DNA of 6,733 nucleotides from Robiginitomaculum sp. (lineage in GTDB: Bacteria > Pseudomonadota > Alphaproteobacteria > Caulobacterales > Maricaulaceae), in contig JAKITZ010000133.1 of assembly GCA_021647805.1 (NCBI GenBank), positions 1-6,733 of the forward strand. The letters are read 5' to 3'. Under the pieces are notes generated by a model. The model did no database searches. It was not told the origin of the DNA and saw nothing but the letters and a program-made list of their open reading frames with translations. Positions 1-6,346 of the stretch are shown here, piece after piece. Position 1 is the first letter of the stretch; every line of letters starts with the position of its first letter. A program made the translations under genes and the position numbers.

Positions 1-1870
1 ACCGTAAAGCAACCGTTTCCTCTTCGGCTTCACGGCGACCAACCACCGCGATCACCGGTATTTTTGAAACTGAATGTTCACGTATTTTATAATTTATTTT
101 TTCATTTCTAAGATCAGTTTCAACCCGCAAGCCCGCCTGTTCAAATTTCTTGGCGACTTCAATGGCATAATCATCAACATCAGAAGTAATTGGCGTTACA
201 ATCACTTGTATTGGCGCCAACCAAAGCGGTAAATTTCCGGCATAATGTTCAATCAATATTCCTAAGAACCTCTCCATCGAACCAAGGATCGCCCGATGCA
301 ACATCACTGGACGATGTTTGTCACCATCAGCACCAATGTAACTAGCATCAAGACGTTCCGGTACAACATAATCCAATTGATACGTTCCGCACTGCCATGA
401 TCTGCCAATAGCATCGGTTAGATGAAACTCTAGTTTCGGGCCATAAAAAGCACCCTCGCCAGGTGCCATATCATATTCAAGACCGGCAGCATCAAGTGCT
501 TTAGCCAAAGCAGTTTCCGCACGATCCCAGACCTCATCTGACCCAGCACGAACTTCTGGCCTTGTGGCTAAGACATATCTTATTTTCTCAAGGCCAAAAT
601 CTGTATAAACATCGGAGAACAGCTTTAAGAACCGTACTGTTTCATCAACAATTTGATCTTCGGTACAAAATATATGCGCGTCATCTTGGGTGAACTGACG
701 CACCCGCATCAGACCATGCAATGCACCGTGCGGCTCGTTACGGTGGCAACAACCGAACTCTGCCATACGGATCGGCAGGTCGCGATAGGACTTTTGGCCG
801 TGCTTGAATATCTGCACATGGGCTGGGCAATTCATCGGCTTGATTGCCATTAACGGAGTATCTTCGGTAATTACTGCCTCGGTTTCATCGGCAGAAGCAA
901 TTACATCAGGTACCACAAACATTGCTTCTCTGAATTTTTCCCAATGGCCAGATAATTCCCAAAACTTCTTGTCGAGTAATTGGGGGGTTTTAACCTCTAC
1001 ATAGCCGTCTTTAACTTGCATTCTGCGTATATAGGCTTCTACCGCCAACCATATTTGGTAGCCATTAGCATGCCAAAAAATAGAGCCTTGGGCTTCGTCC
1101 TGCATATGGAACAAATCCATTTCCCGGCCTAATTTACGATGGTCACGTTTTTCGGCTTCTTCTATCTGATGCAAATGCAGTCGCAATTCTTTGGGGTTTC
1201 GCCATGCAGTACCATACATCCGGTGCAGCATCGGGTTATTGGAATTACCGCGCCAATAGGCTCCGGCCAGTTTTTGTAATTTGAACGCCTTTGGAATTTT
1301 GCCGGTAGATGGCAAATGTGGGCCCTTACACAAATCAACCCAATTTCCCTGCCGATACAATGTTATCTCTTCGTCTTCAGGTAGGTCAGCAATTAACTCT
1401 GCCTTAAAAGTCTCGCCCATATCGGTAAATAGTTTGATCGCATCATCATGGCTCCAAACCTCGCGGACAATATCCTCATTGCGATCAATGATCTGCGTCA
1501 TCTTTTTCTCGATAGCCGCAAAATCATCGCTGGAAAAACCTTCATCACGGGCAAAGTCATAATAAAAGCCGTCCTTAATGATCGGCCCAATAGTAACTTG
1601 CGTGCCGGGAAACAGCTCTTGCACCGCTTCGGCCAATACATGGGCGCAATCATGACGGATAAGCTCTAAACCTTCTTCATCACGAATAGTGATAATTCTA
1701 AGGCTTCCACCTTGTTCAATTTCACGAGTTAAATCCAGCAATTCGCCATCAATTTCAATTGCCAAGGCCGCCTTGGCCAATGATGGAGAAATATCTTTGG
1801 CGACATCAAGCCCGGTTACTCCATCTGGAAACTCTCGCACTTGGCCATCTGGAAATTTTAGTTCAATCAT
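1..1870 (-). CDS. thrS: Threonyl-tRNA synthetase (class II), C-terminus cut by window edge
   Basis: Cytosolic enzyme that charges tRNA-Thr with threonine and hydrolyses mischarged Ser-tRNA-Thr. 623 codons are visible; the family is about 640-660 residues, so only the end of the anticodon-binding domain is missing. Domains in order: TGS domain (about 1-62); editing domain with HDCAH (H73, H77) and the DLCKGPH cysteine (C181); class II catalytic core with the zinc ligands C348 (MNCPAH), H399 (DDAHIFC) and H525 (LHRA); motif 2 around RMAEFGCCHRNEPHGALHG; motif 3 SMERFLGILIEHY; then the anticodon-binding domain starting near GNLPLWLAPIQV. C348 and H399 are 51 residues apart, as in the E. coli enzyme, but numbering runs 14 ahead because of an insertion just before the MNCPAH loop, a form I associate with alphaproteobacteria. 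The ATG overlaps the yidD stop by 8 nt and has no clear Shine-Dalgarno sequence, which suggests translational coupling. Last gene seen of the cysS operon. Confidence 0.97.
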   Translation of the reverse strand, partial: MIELKFPDGQVREFPDGVTGLDVAKDISPSLAKAALAIEIDGELLDLTREIEQGGSLRIITIRDEEGLELIRHDCAHVLAEAVQELFPGTQVTIGPIIKDGFYYDFARDEGFSSDDFAAIEKKMTQIIDRNEDIVREVWSHDDAIKLFTDMGETFKAELIADLPEDEEITLYRQGNWVDLCKGPHLPSTGKIPKAFKLQKLAGAYWRGNSNNPMLHRMYGTAWRNPKELRLHLHQIEEAEKRDHRKLGREMDLFHMQDEAQGSIFWHANGYQIWLAVEAYIRRMQVKDGYVEVKTPQLLDKKFWELSGHWEKFREAMFVVPDVIASADETEAVITEDTPLMAIKPMNCPAHVQIFKHGQKSYRDLPIRMAEFGCCHRNEPHGALHGLMRVRQFTQDDAHIFCTEDQIVDETVRFLKLFSDVYTDFGLEKIRYVLATRPEVRAGSDEVWDRAETALAKALDAAGLEYDMAPGEGAFYGPKLEFHLTDAIGRSWQCGTYQLDYVVPERLDASYIGADGDKHRPVMLHRAILGSMERFLGILIEHYAGNLPLWLAPIQVIVTPITSDVDDYAIEVAKKFEQAGLRVETDLRNEKINYKIREHSVSKIPVIAVVGRREAEEETVALR

Positions 1871-2234
1871 CGGTTTTTTTCAATTCTGGATTAGTTTTAT
1901 TATCAAGTTCAGCGGTATTCTGCACTTCTTCTACTCCACGCTCCACCCAAGGCCAATCACCCAATTTGTTTATTTGCCAGAATTTTCCTCTTACACCATC
2001 ATTTGTCGGCACCGGATCATACCCGTTTGAGCCAAACGGATGACACCTAAGCAAACGCGAAAGGGTCAACCAACCACCAACCCAAGCACCAAAACTCTTA
2101 ATCGATCCTATTCCATAAGCAGAACAACTTGGCTCATGGCGGCAACGAACCCCGACAAAAGCAAATACCCGCGACAAAGTTTGTTGATATATTTTCAACA
2201 ATAATATCATCAACAATGACAATGCTTGCCCCAT
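1863..2234 (-). CDS. yidD: Membrane protein insertion efficiency factor YidD
   Basis: Small YidD/DUF37 protein, thought to sit at the inner face of the cytoplasmic membrane and assist YidC-dependent insertion of membrane proteins. The 123-residue product has a hydrophobic/amphipathic N-terminus (about 4-29), then the family core CRHEPSCSAY (C31, C37), a Gly/Trp-rich helix, RLLRCHPF (C64) and GYDPVP (71-76). All three characteristic cysteines are present. After residue 76 there is an unusually long polar tail of about 47 residues (GKFWQINKLGDWPW, then acidic/lysine-rich), against a usual total of about 70-90. The ATG shares one base with the upstream scaffold gene stop (TAATG), with AAGG 7 nt before it; the TGA lies inside the thrS start, overlapping by 8 nt. 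yidD more often sits beside rpmH-rnpA-yidC, but placement next to thrS is one I recall from alphaproteobacteria. Confidence 0.95.
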   Translation of the reverse strand: MGQALSLLMILLLKIYQQTLSRVFAFVGVRCRHEPSCSAYGIGSIKSFGAWVGGWLTLSRLLRCHPFGSNGYDPVPTNDGVRGKFWQINKLGDWPWVERGVEEVQNTAELDNKTNPELKKTDD

Positions 2235-2668
2235 TAGACAGCCTTACTTCGTGCAATTTCAATTGCTTCTTTGGCGGCATCAAACGCCAAAGCGGCTGAA
2301 GAGTGTCGTTGCGGTAGATCAGCAATTTTCGCTAATTTTTGTAATTCATCAAACCTGCCATTTGGCATTGGGGTCTTGTTTTCCAGCATATTCCACAGAT
2401 CAACCTGAGCAGTAATGACATCATCTGCACTGGCGCCAATAACAGCCTTACCCAAAATCGCCGCAACCGCCTGCCCAAAGGCGCAGGCTTTTACTGTTTG
2501 CGAAAATTCGGTAATCACACCATCAGCAAGTGATATTTCAACAGTAATTTTCGAGCCACAAAGCCGAGCAGTTTTAGTCACCACTGCTTGCGGCGCTGTT
2601 AGATTTCCAATGTGTGAAATTCCTCCAGCCAGCTCAAGTATTGCCGTATTGTAAAGTTCGTCAATCAT
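2234..2668 (-). CDS. NifU/IscU N-terminal-like iron-sulfur cluster scaffold protein
   Basis: 144-residue single-domain protein of the IscU/NifU-N superfamily, cytosolic, presumably binding or transferring Fe-S clusters. It starts MIDELYN, has a first cysteine in ARLCGS (C37), a second in KACAFGQA (C62) and a C-terminal helix beginning at RHSSAAL (H122). In canonical IscU the cluster ligands are Cys37, Asp39, Cys63, His105 and Cys106. Here the Asp is Ser (CGS), and the last cysteine is Ser (HS instead of HC), leaving two Cys and the His. I recall HxS in place of HC in alphaproteobacterial members of this group, so it may be a family trait rather than decay. The ATG at 2668 is chosen because MID is typical; an in-frame TTG at 2671 lies 7 nt after GAGGT, while the ATG lies 10 nt after it, so TTG remains possible. 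Gap of 24 bp from cysS; the stop overlaps the yidD start. Not named iscU because the ligand set differs. Confidence 0.88.
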   Translation of the reverse strand: MIDELYNTAILELAGGISHIGNLTAPQAVVTKTARLCGSKITVEISLADGVITEFSQTVKACAFGQAVAAILGKAVIGASADDVITAQVDLWNMLENKTPMPNGRFDELQKLAKIADLPQRHSSAALAFDAAKEAIEIARSKAV

Positions 2669-2692
2669 CAAACTTTAACCTCGTTAGTCTCG

Positions 2693-4075
2693 TCAACTTC
2701 GGCGCCAAATACTCCCGTCTGGTCCGTCCTCGACGATTATTTTAAGTTCATTTAACTGATCACGCAATTGATCGGCTTTTGCCCAGTCTTTGGCCTTACG
2801 AGCTTCAAAACGCGCTGTTACCAAAGCATCAATATCCGGCTCACCCTCATTGCCCGCGCCAGCATCATCTTGGAACCAGCTTTCAGGGTCTTGCGCAAAC
2901 AATCCCAACAGTTTTCCTGACGCCAGAATTTGCCCTTTGAATTTCTGTTTGTCGGTCAAATCAGTAGCCTGATTTGCTTGTTTGAACAAAGTCGACAATT
3001 TTGCCATGGCTTGTGGTGTATTAAGATCATCGTGCAATGCCGCAATCAGACCTGCCGGAGCCGGCTCATCACTTGCTTCAACATCGGTCAAACGGCGCAA
3101 AGTTCCATAAAACCGCCCCAAAACAGTACGAGATCGAGTTAACAACTCCTCGGTCCAGCTAAGCGGTGCGCGGTAATGAGCGCTTAGTAAAGCAAAACGT
3201 AATACTTCTCCCTGCCAGTCTTTTAACAGATCACGCACCAGTTTCACATTGCCCAGGCTTTTTGACATTTTTTCTTCGCCCATGTCCAAAAAGCCATTAT
3301 GCAGCCAAAATCTGGCCAATGGCACATTGTCATGCACGCACATGCTTTGAGCAATTTCATTTTCATGGTGCGGGAAGATTAAATCCTGACCACCGGCATG
3401 AATATCAATGGTGGTGCCTAATTTAGCCTCGATCATCGCTGAACACTCGGTATGCCAACCGGGGCGACCACGACCGAACGGACTATCCCAACCGGGTTGA
3501 TCGTCACTTGACGGTTTCCACAAAACAAAATCTGCCGGATTGCGCTTATAGCTGGCGACCTCGACCCGCGCACCGGCGAGCATGTCCTCAAGGTTACGTC
3601 CGGATAGCTTGCCATAACCTTCAAAGCTGTCCACGGCGAACAAGACATGACCTTCGGCTTGGTAGGCATTGCCAGAAGCCAGAAGCCGCGAGATCATATC
3701 AATCATCTCAGGAATATGACCGGTGGCAGTTGGCTCCATATTCGGCGTTAAAATTCCCAAAGCCACGCTGTCATCACGATAAACCTTGATGAACTCGTCA
3801 GTGATGACGGAAATATCAACACCTTTTGCAGCGGCAGCAGCATTTATCTTGTCATCAATATCGGTAATGTTGCGGGCATAAACCACATGATCAGAACCGT
3901 ATTTATCACGTAACAAACGAAACAGAACATCAAATATCACTGCCGGGCGAAAATTACCAATATGGGCATATGAATAAACCGTTGGCCCACACAGATACAT
4001 GGTGACTTCTTGTTCGTTAGCTGGCCTAAAATCACGTTTTTGGCGAGTTCGGGTATCATAAAGGGCAATCGACAT
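2693..4075 (-). CDS. cysS: Cysteinyl-tRNA synthetase
   Basis: Class Ia cytosolic synthetase that attaches cysteine to tRNA-Cys. The 460 residues are full length for the family. The Rossmann catalytic domain opens with MYLCGPTVY (zinc ligand C29) and the HIGH-type motif HIGN (38-41). The other zinc ligands are C211 (WHTECSAM), H236 and E240 (FPHHENE), and the KMSKS loop is at 269-273. Together these match the C/C/H/E zinc site that gives CysRS its cysteine specificity. The C-terminal part has the DALR/anticodon-binding helices and ends in the typical ADQLRDQL...IVEDGPDGSIWRR pattern. The start ATG is preceded by a modest purine-rich site (AAGAGAA, 5 nt upstream) and, about 40 bp upstream, a perfect TATAAT. 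First gene of the leftward operon. No frameshift or missing motif seen. Confidence 0.98.
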   Translation of the reverse strand: MSIALYDTRTRQKRDFRPANEQEVTMYLCGPTVYSYAHIGNFRPAVIFDVLFRLLRDKYGSDHVVYARNITDIDDKINAAAAAKGVDISVITDEFIKVYRDDSVALGILTPNMEPTATGHIPEMIDMISRLLASGNAYQAEGHVLFAVDSFEGYGKLSGRNLEDMLAGARVEVASYKRNPADFVLWKPSSDDQPGWDSPFGRGRPGWHTECSAMIEAKLGTTIDIHAGGQDLIFPHHENEIAQSMCVHDNVPLARFWLHNGFLDMGEEKMSKSLGNVKLVRDLLKDWQGEVLRFALLSAHYRAPLSWTEELLTRSRTVLGRFYGTLRRLTDVEASDEPAPAGLIAALHDDLNTPQAMAKLSTLFKQANQATDLTDKQKFKGQILASGKLLGLFAQDPESWFQDDAGAGNEGEPDIDALVTARFEARKAKDWAKADQLRDQLNELKIIVEDGPDGSIWRRS

Positions 4076-4113
4076 CTGGTTTCTCTTATTGGTGGGTTTG
4101 CCGCAAACTATTG

Positions 4114-4119
4114 ATTATA
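4114..4119 (-). promoter_or_regulatory. Candidate -10 box for the cysS operon
   Basis: A perfect sigma-70 TATAAT on the minus strand, 38 bp before the cysS ATG. It predicts transcription starting near 4107 and a 5' UTR of about 32 nt. No good -35 hexamer is seen at 16-18 bp (GTATTA is the nearest match), and no extended -10 TG is present. The weak -35 suggests either a modest promoter or one needing an activator; a 12-bp palindrome lies in the spacer. Confidence 0.42.
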
Positions 4120-4123
4120 GCCC

Positions 4124-4135
4124 CACTTGCAAGTG
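4124..4135. promoter_or_regulatory. Perfect 12-bp palindrome in the cysS promoter spacer
   Basis: CACTTGCAAGTG is self-complementary over all 12 bases. Relative to the TATAAT at 4114-4119 it covers roughly -17 to -28 of the predicted cysS promoter, a position where a dimeric regulator could act. No regulator can be named from the sequence. Confidence 0.35.
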
Positions 4136-4188
4136 CTAATACTTCATTCATCACGTCAAGAGACACAAAACCCATAATTTGGTTATGG

Positions 4189-4217
4189 TTGCGCATAAGT
4201 CTTAACTTGCCTATCTT
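4189..4217 (+). promoter_or_regulatory. Candidate folE promoter
   Basis: TTGCGC (4189-4194), a 17-bp spacer and TATCTT (4212-4217) resemble a sigma-70 promoter, with about 3/6 and 4/6 consensus matches. The predicted start is near 4224, exactly where the first hairpin of the folE leader begins, giving a 5' UTR of about 95 nt. This is the best match I found by eye, but the elements are weak. Confidence 0.4.
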
Positions 4218-4223
4218 GTACTT

Positions 4224-4318
4224 AGGGGTCGATCCTCGACCTCTTTATCAGGGCTGGCGTTAAGTCCGGAAATTTCCGGCACGAACACCTGGTCCCCTTA
4301 TTTCAAGGGACTAAAATT
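4224..4318 (+). promoter_or_regulatory. Structured folE 5' leader, candidate cis-regulatory RNA
   Basis: Three consecutive potential hairpins fill the space between the predicted start and the folE ATG. Hairpin 1 (4224-4244) has a 9-bp stem, including one G-U pair, with the perfect core GGTCGA/TCGACC and a 3-nt TCC loop. Hairpin 2 (4256-4289) combines CCGGA/TCCGG (loop AATT) with an outer stem GGCGTT/AACACC containing one C-A mismatch; the two stems flank a symmetric 4x4 internal loop (AAGT/CACG). Hairpin 3 (4290-4313) covers the Shine-Dalgarno sequence. Known folE leaders in alphaproteobacteria include the folE motif, or THF-II riboswitch, so folate control of translation is a reasonable hypothesis. 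I could not match the THF-II consensus convincingly, and the assignment to a class is inference. Confidence 0.45.
4290..4313 (+). promoter_or_regulatory. Hairpin sequestering the folE Shine-Dalgarno sequence
   Basis: GTCCC (4292-4296) pairs with GGGAC (4307-4311). The stem extends by TT/AA across a bulged C4297 and outward by G-U and T-A pairs, giving about 9 bp with the 5-nt loop ATTTC. The only good folE ribosome-binding site, AAGGGA at 4305-4310 (8 nt before the ATG), lies wholly in the 3' arm. When folded, the stem should block initiation, so opening or closing it could control folE translation. Confidence 0.55.
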
Positions 4319-4936
4319 ATGGATGCAATAAACAATGAAGTGGCGCAATTAAAACCCGCCACGAAAGATCATCGACCATCACGAGCAGAGGCCGAGGACG
4401 CAGTGCGTACATTACTGGCATGGGCTGGAGATGATCCAAAGCGCGAGGGCTTGCTGGAAACCCCAACAAGAGTTGTAAAAGCTTTTGGCGAGTGGTTCAG
4501 CGGCTATCAGGGTAATCCACAAAAAGAACTATCGAAAACTTTTAGCGATGTGAACGGCTATGACGACATGGTGATGCTGCGTGGCATCGAAGTACAAAGC
4601 CATTGTGAACATCACATGGCACCATTTATCGGCAAGGCGTATGTGGCTTATTTACCAACCGGTAAAGTCGTTGGCTTATCAAAAATTGCCCGTGTGGTGG
4701 AAATTTTTGCTAAACGCCTGCAGACTCAGGAAACTCTTACCGCTCAAATTGCCGAAGCGATAAGTGCCAGTGTCGGCGCCAAAGGGGTTGCGGTTTTCAT
4801 TGATGCCGAACATCAGTGCATGAGCACCAGAGGTATAAACCATAAAGACGTAGGAACTATCACCACTAGATTTACCGGCGAGTTCAAAAACGATCCAGAA
4901 CTACGACAACGGTTTTTGAACTTGGCGGAAAAATAA
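4319..4936 (+). CDS. folE: GTP cyclohydrolase I (type IA)
   Basis: Converts GTP to 7,8-dihydroneopterin triphosphate and formate, the first committed step of tetrahydrofolate synthesis and a source of other pterins and deazapurines; cytosolic, normally a homodecamer. The 205-residue length is typical. The zinc site is complete: C96 and H99 in SHCEHH and C167 in HQCMSTRG, with the catalytic His at H98. The family signature GLSKIARVVEIFAKRLQTQE (119-138) runs directly into LTAQIA. The N-terminus (1-22) is a variable polar segment, then RAEAEDAVRTLL begins the conserved fold. The ATG has AAGGGA 8 nt upstream, inside a potential hairpin, which suggests translational control. The M28 peptidase gene follows after 19 bp with its own good ribosome-binding site, so they may share a transcript although no functional link is evident. 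Divergent from cysS. Confidence 0.98.
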   Translation: MDAINNEVAQLKPATKDHRPSRAEAEDAVRTLLAWAGDDPKREGLLETPTRVVKAFGEWFSGYQGNPQKELSKTFSDVNGYDDMVMLRGIEVQSHCEHHMAPFIGKAYVAYLPTGKVVGLSKIARVVEIFAKRLQTQETLTAQIAEAISASVGAKGVAVFIDAEHQCMSTRGINHKDVGTITTRFTGEFKNDPELRQRFLNLAEK

Positions 4937-4955
4937 ACACCAAAGGTAATTCACC

Positions 4956-6335
4956 ATGAAGATACATCACCTTGCAGTCAGTGTAGCGTTAGCAAGTTTT
5001 ACTTTTACTACACCGGCTCTGGCGCAACACGCGCCACCGAGCGAAGTTTTATTGATGCACGAATTGGCCGCAGATGTTTCGGCGCAACGATTACAAGCCG
5101 ATGTGCAGAAACTGGTTAGTTTTGGTACTCGGCATACTCTGGCAGATACAAAGTCTAAAACCCAAGGAATTGGCGCGGCCAGAACTTGGATTTATGATGA
5201 GCTAACCCGGATCAGTGCCGATTGCGGTAATTGCCTTGAAGTTATGTATATCAGTGACACAATTTCTGGCGAGCGACGAATTCCCGACCCCGTAGAAGTG
5301 GTCAGCGTTATTGCTATTCAACGCGGAACCCTTGATCCCAGCCGTTATGTAATGATGTCCGGCGATATAGATAGCCGCATCACCGATCCGATGAATTTTA
5401 CCGATGCTAGTCCCGGTGCCAATGATAATGCCTCTGGCATGGCCGGGGTTATCGAGGCCGCCAGAGTATTATCGAAACACCAGTTTGCCGGCTCCATCAT
5501 CTATGCCGGTCTGGCCGGAGAGGAGCAAGGTCTGTTTGGTGGCAAGATACTGGCGGAACATGCTTTGAAAGAAAACTGGCGGATCAAAGCGGTACTAAAC
5601 AATGACATGATTGGCAATATTACCGGCATTGATGGCATTACCGATAATACAAGTGCGCGGGTGTTCTCTGAGGGAACCAGAGATAACGAAACCAAAGAAG
5701 AAGCACGCATAAGACGCTTTACTGGCGGTGAAGTGGATAGTCCTTCGCGCAATCTGGCCAGATATATTGATGTCCGTGCTGATAAGTATATTCCGGCACT
5801 GGATATAATGATGATTTACCGGCTCGATCGTTTTGGACGTGGTGGTCATCACCGGCCATTTAACGAGCTTGGAATTCCAGCGGTTCGAATTATGGAAACC
5901 CATGAACATTATGACCGCCAACACCAGAACTTACGCAATGAGAATGGCCGTGAATTTGGCGATGTTATTTCCGGTGTTGATTTTGATTATGCCCGCAAAC
6001 TAACCGCATTAAATGTGGTGTCTTTGGCCGAAATGGCCGGCGCACCAGTATTTCCGGCGCAAGTAAAAGCCAGCGGTGCAGTACGGGCATCGGCTCATTT
6101 ACAATGGCAAATGGCTAAGGGCAAAGCGGCCAAGAACCTTGCCGGTTATATGGTTTATTGGCGAGAAACCGATCAAGCAAAATGGCAGTATTCGCGATTT
6201 GTCGGTAAGGTTGATAATTATGAATTTACCAATTTAGTGATTGATAATTACTTTTTCGGCGTGGCATCAGTGGCCAATGATGGCTCGCAAAGCCCGGTTG
6301 TTTTTCCCGGTGCGGCTGGATCATTTGGGAAATAA
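4956..6335 (+). CDS. Secreted M28-family metallopeptidase with C-terminal FN3-like domain
   Basis: 459-residue protein with an N-terminal signal peptide (hydrophobic 6-19, likely cleavage after ALA at 21-23), so periplasmic or extracellular. The catalytic domain is M28-type zinc aminopeptidase-like: GDIDSR (136-141), GANDNASG (154-161, bridging ligand D157), AGEEQGLFGG (E189 as general base, E190 as ligand), NNDMIG (D217), GGHHRPF (296-302) and a late H323 in YDRQHQN as probable last ligand. In most M28 enzymes the first block reads GHxDS; here the ligand His is D137, so metal binding may be altered, although I believe some proteobacterial members share this. Residues about 365-455 resemble a fibronectin type III domain (LAGYMVYWRETD, then the final strands FFGVASVANDGSQSPVV). 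A CxxC pair (C90, C93) might form a disulfide. AAAGGT lies 8 nt before the ATG. The substrate is unknown; peptide or N-terminal amino-acid release is expected from the family. Confidence 0.92.
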   Translation: MKIHHLAVSVALASFTFTTPALAQHAPPSEVLLMHELAADVSAQRLQADVQKLVSFGTRHTLADTKSKTQGIGAARTWIYDELTRISADCGNCLEVMYISDTISGERRIPDPVEVVSVIAIQRGTLDPSRYVMMSGDIDSRITDPMNFTDASPGANDNASGMAGVIEAARVLSKHQFAGSIIYAGLAGEEQGLFGGKILAEHALKENWRIKAVLNNDMIGNITGIDGITDNTSARVFSEGTRDNETKEEARIRRFTGGEVDSPSRNLARYIDVRADKYIPALDIMMIYRLDRFGRGGHHRPFNELGIPAVRIMETHEHYDRQHQNLRNENGREFGDVISGVDFDYARKLTALNVVSLAEMAGAPVFPAQVKASGAVRASAHLQWQMAKGKAAKNLAGYMVYWRETDQAKWQYSRFVGKVDNYEFTNLVIDNYFFGVASVANDGSQSPVVFPGAAGSFGK

Positions 6336-6346
6336 GCGGTGTTTTT

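Noticed and set aside
653..2043. Plus-strand open frames of 66-113 codons opposite thrS and yidD.
   Set aside because: The minus-strand frames carry all the conserved motifs; the plus-strand products show no domain or supporting ribosome-binding site.
2415..3789. Several open frames of 60-93 codons opposite the scaffold gene and cysS.
   Set aside because: They are antisense or out-of-frame shadows of strongly conserved genes, with low-complexity or basic composition and no family resemblance.
4224..4250. Hairpin GGTCGA/TCGACC followed by CTCTTTATC as an intrinsic terminator.
   Set aside because: No plus-strand gene lies upstream, the U-tract is poor, and it coincides with the predicted start of the folE transcript; better read as leader structure.
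6303..6346. Possible terminator between the convergent M28 and HxlR genes: TTTCCC/GGGAAA stem followed by TTTTT at 6342-6346.
   Set aside because: The loop is 18 nt, the stem is AT-rich and short, and the T-run starts about 10 nt after the stem, so it does not fit an intrinsic terminator.
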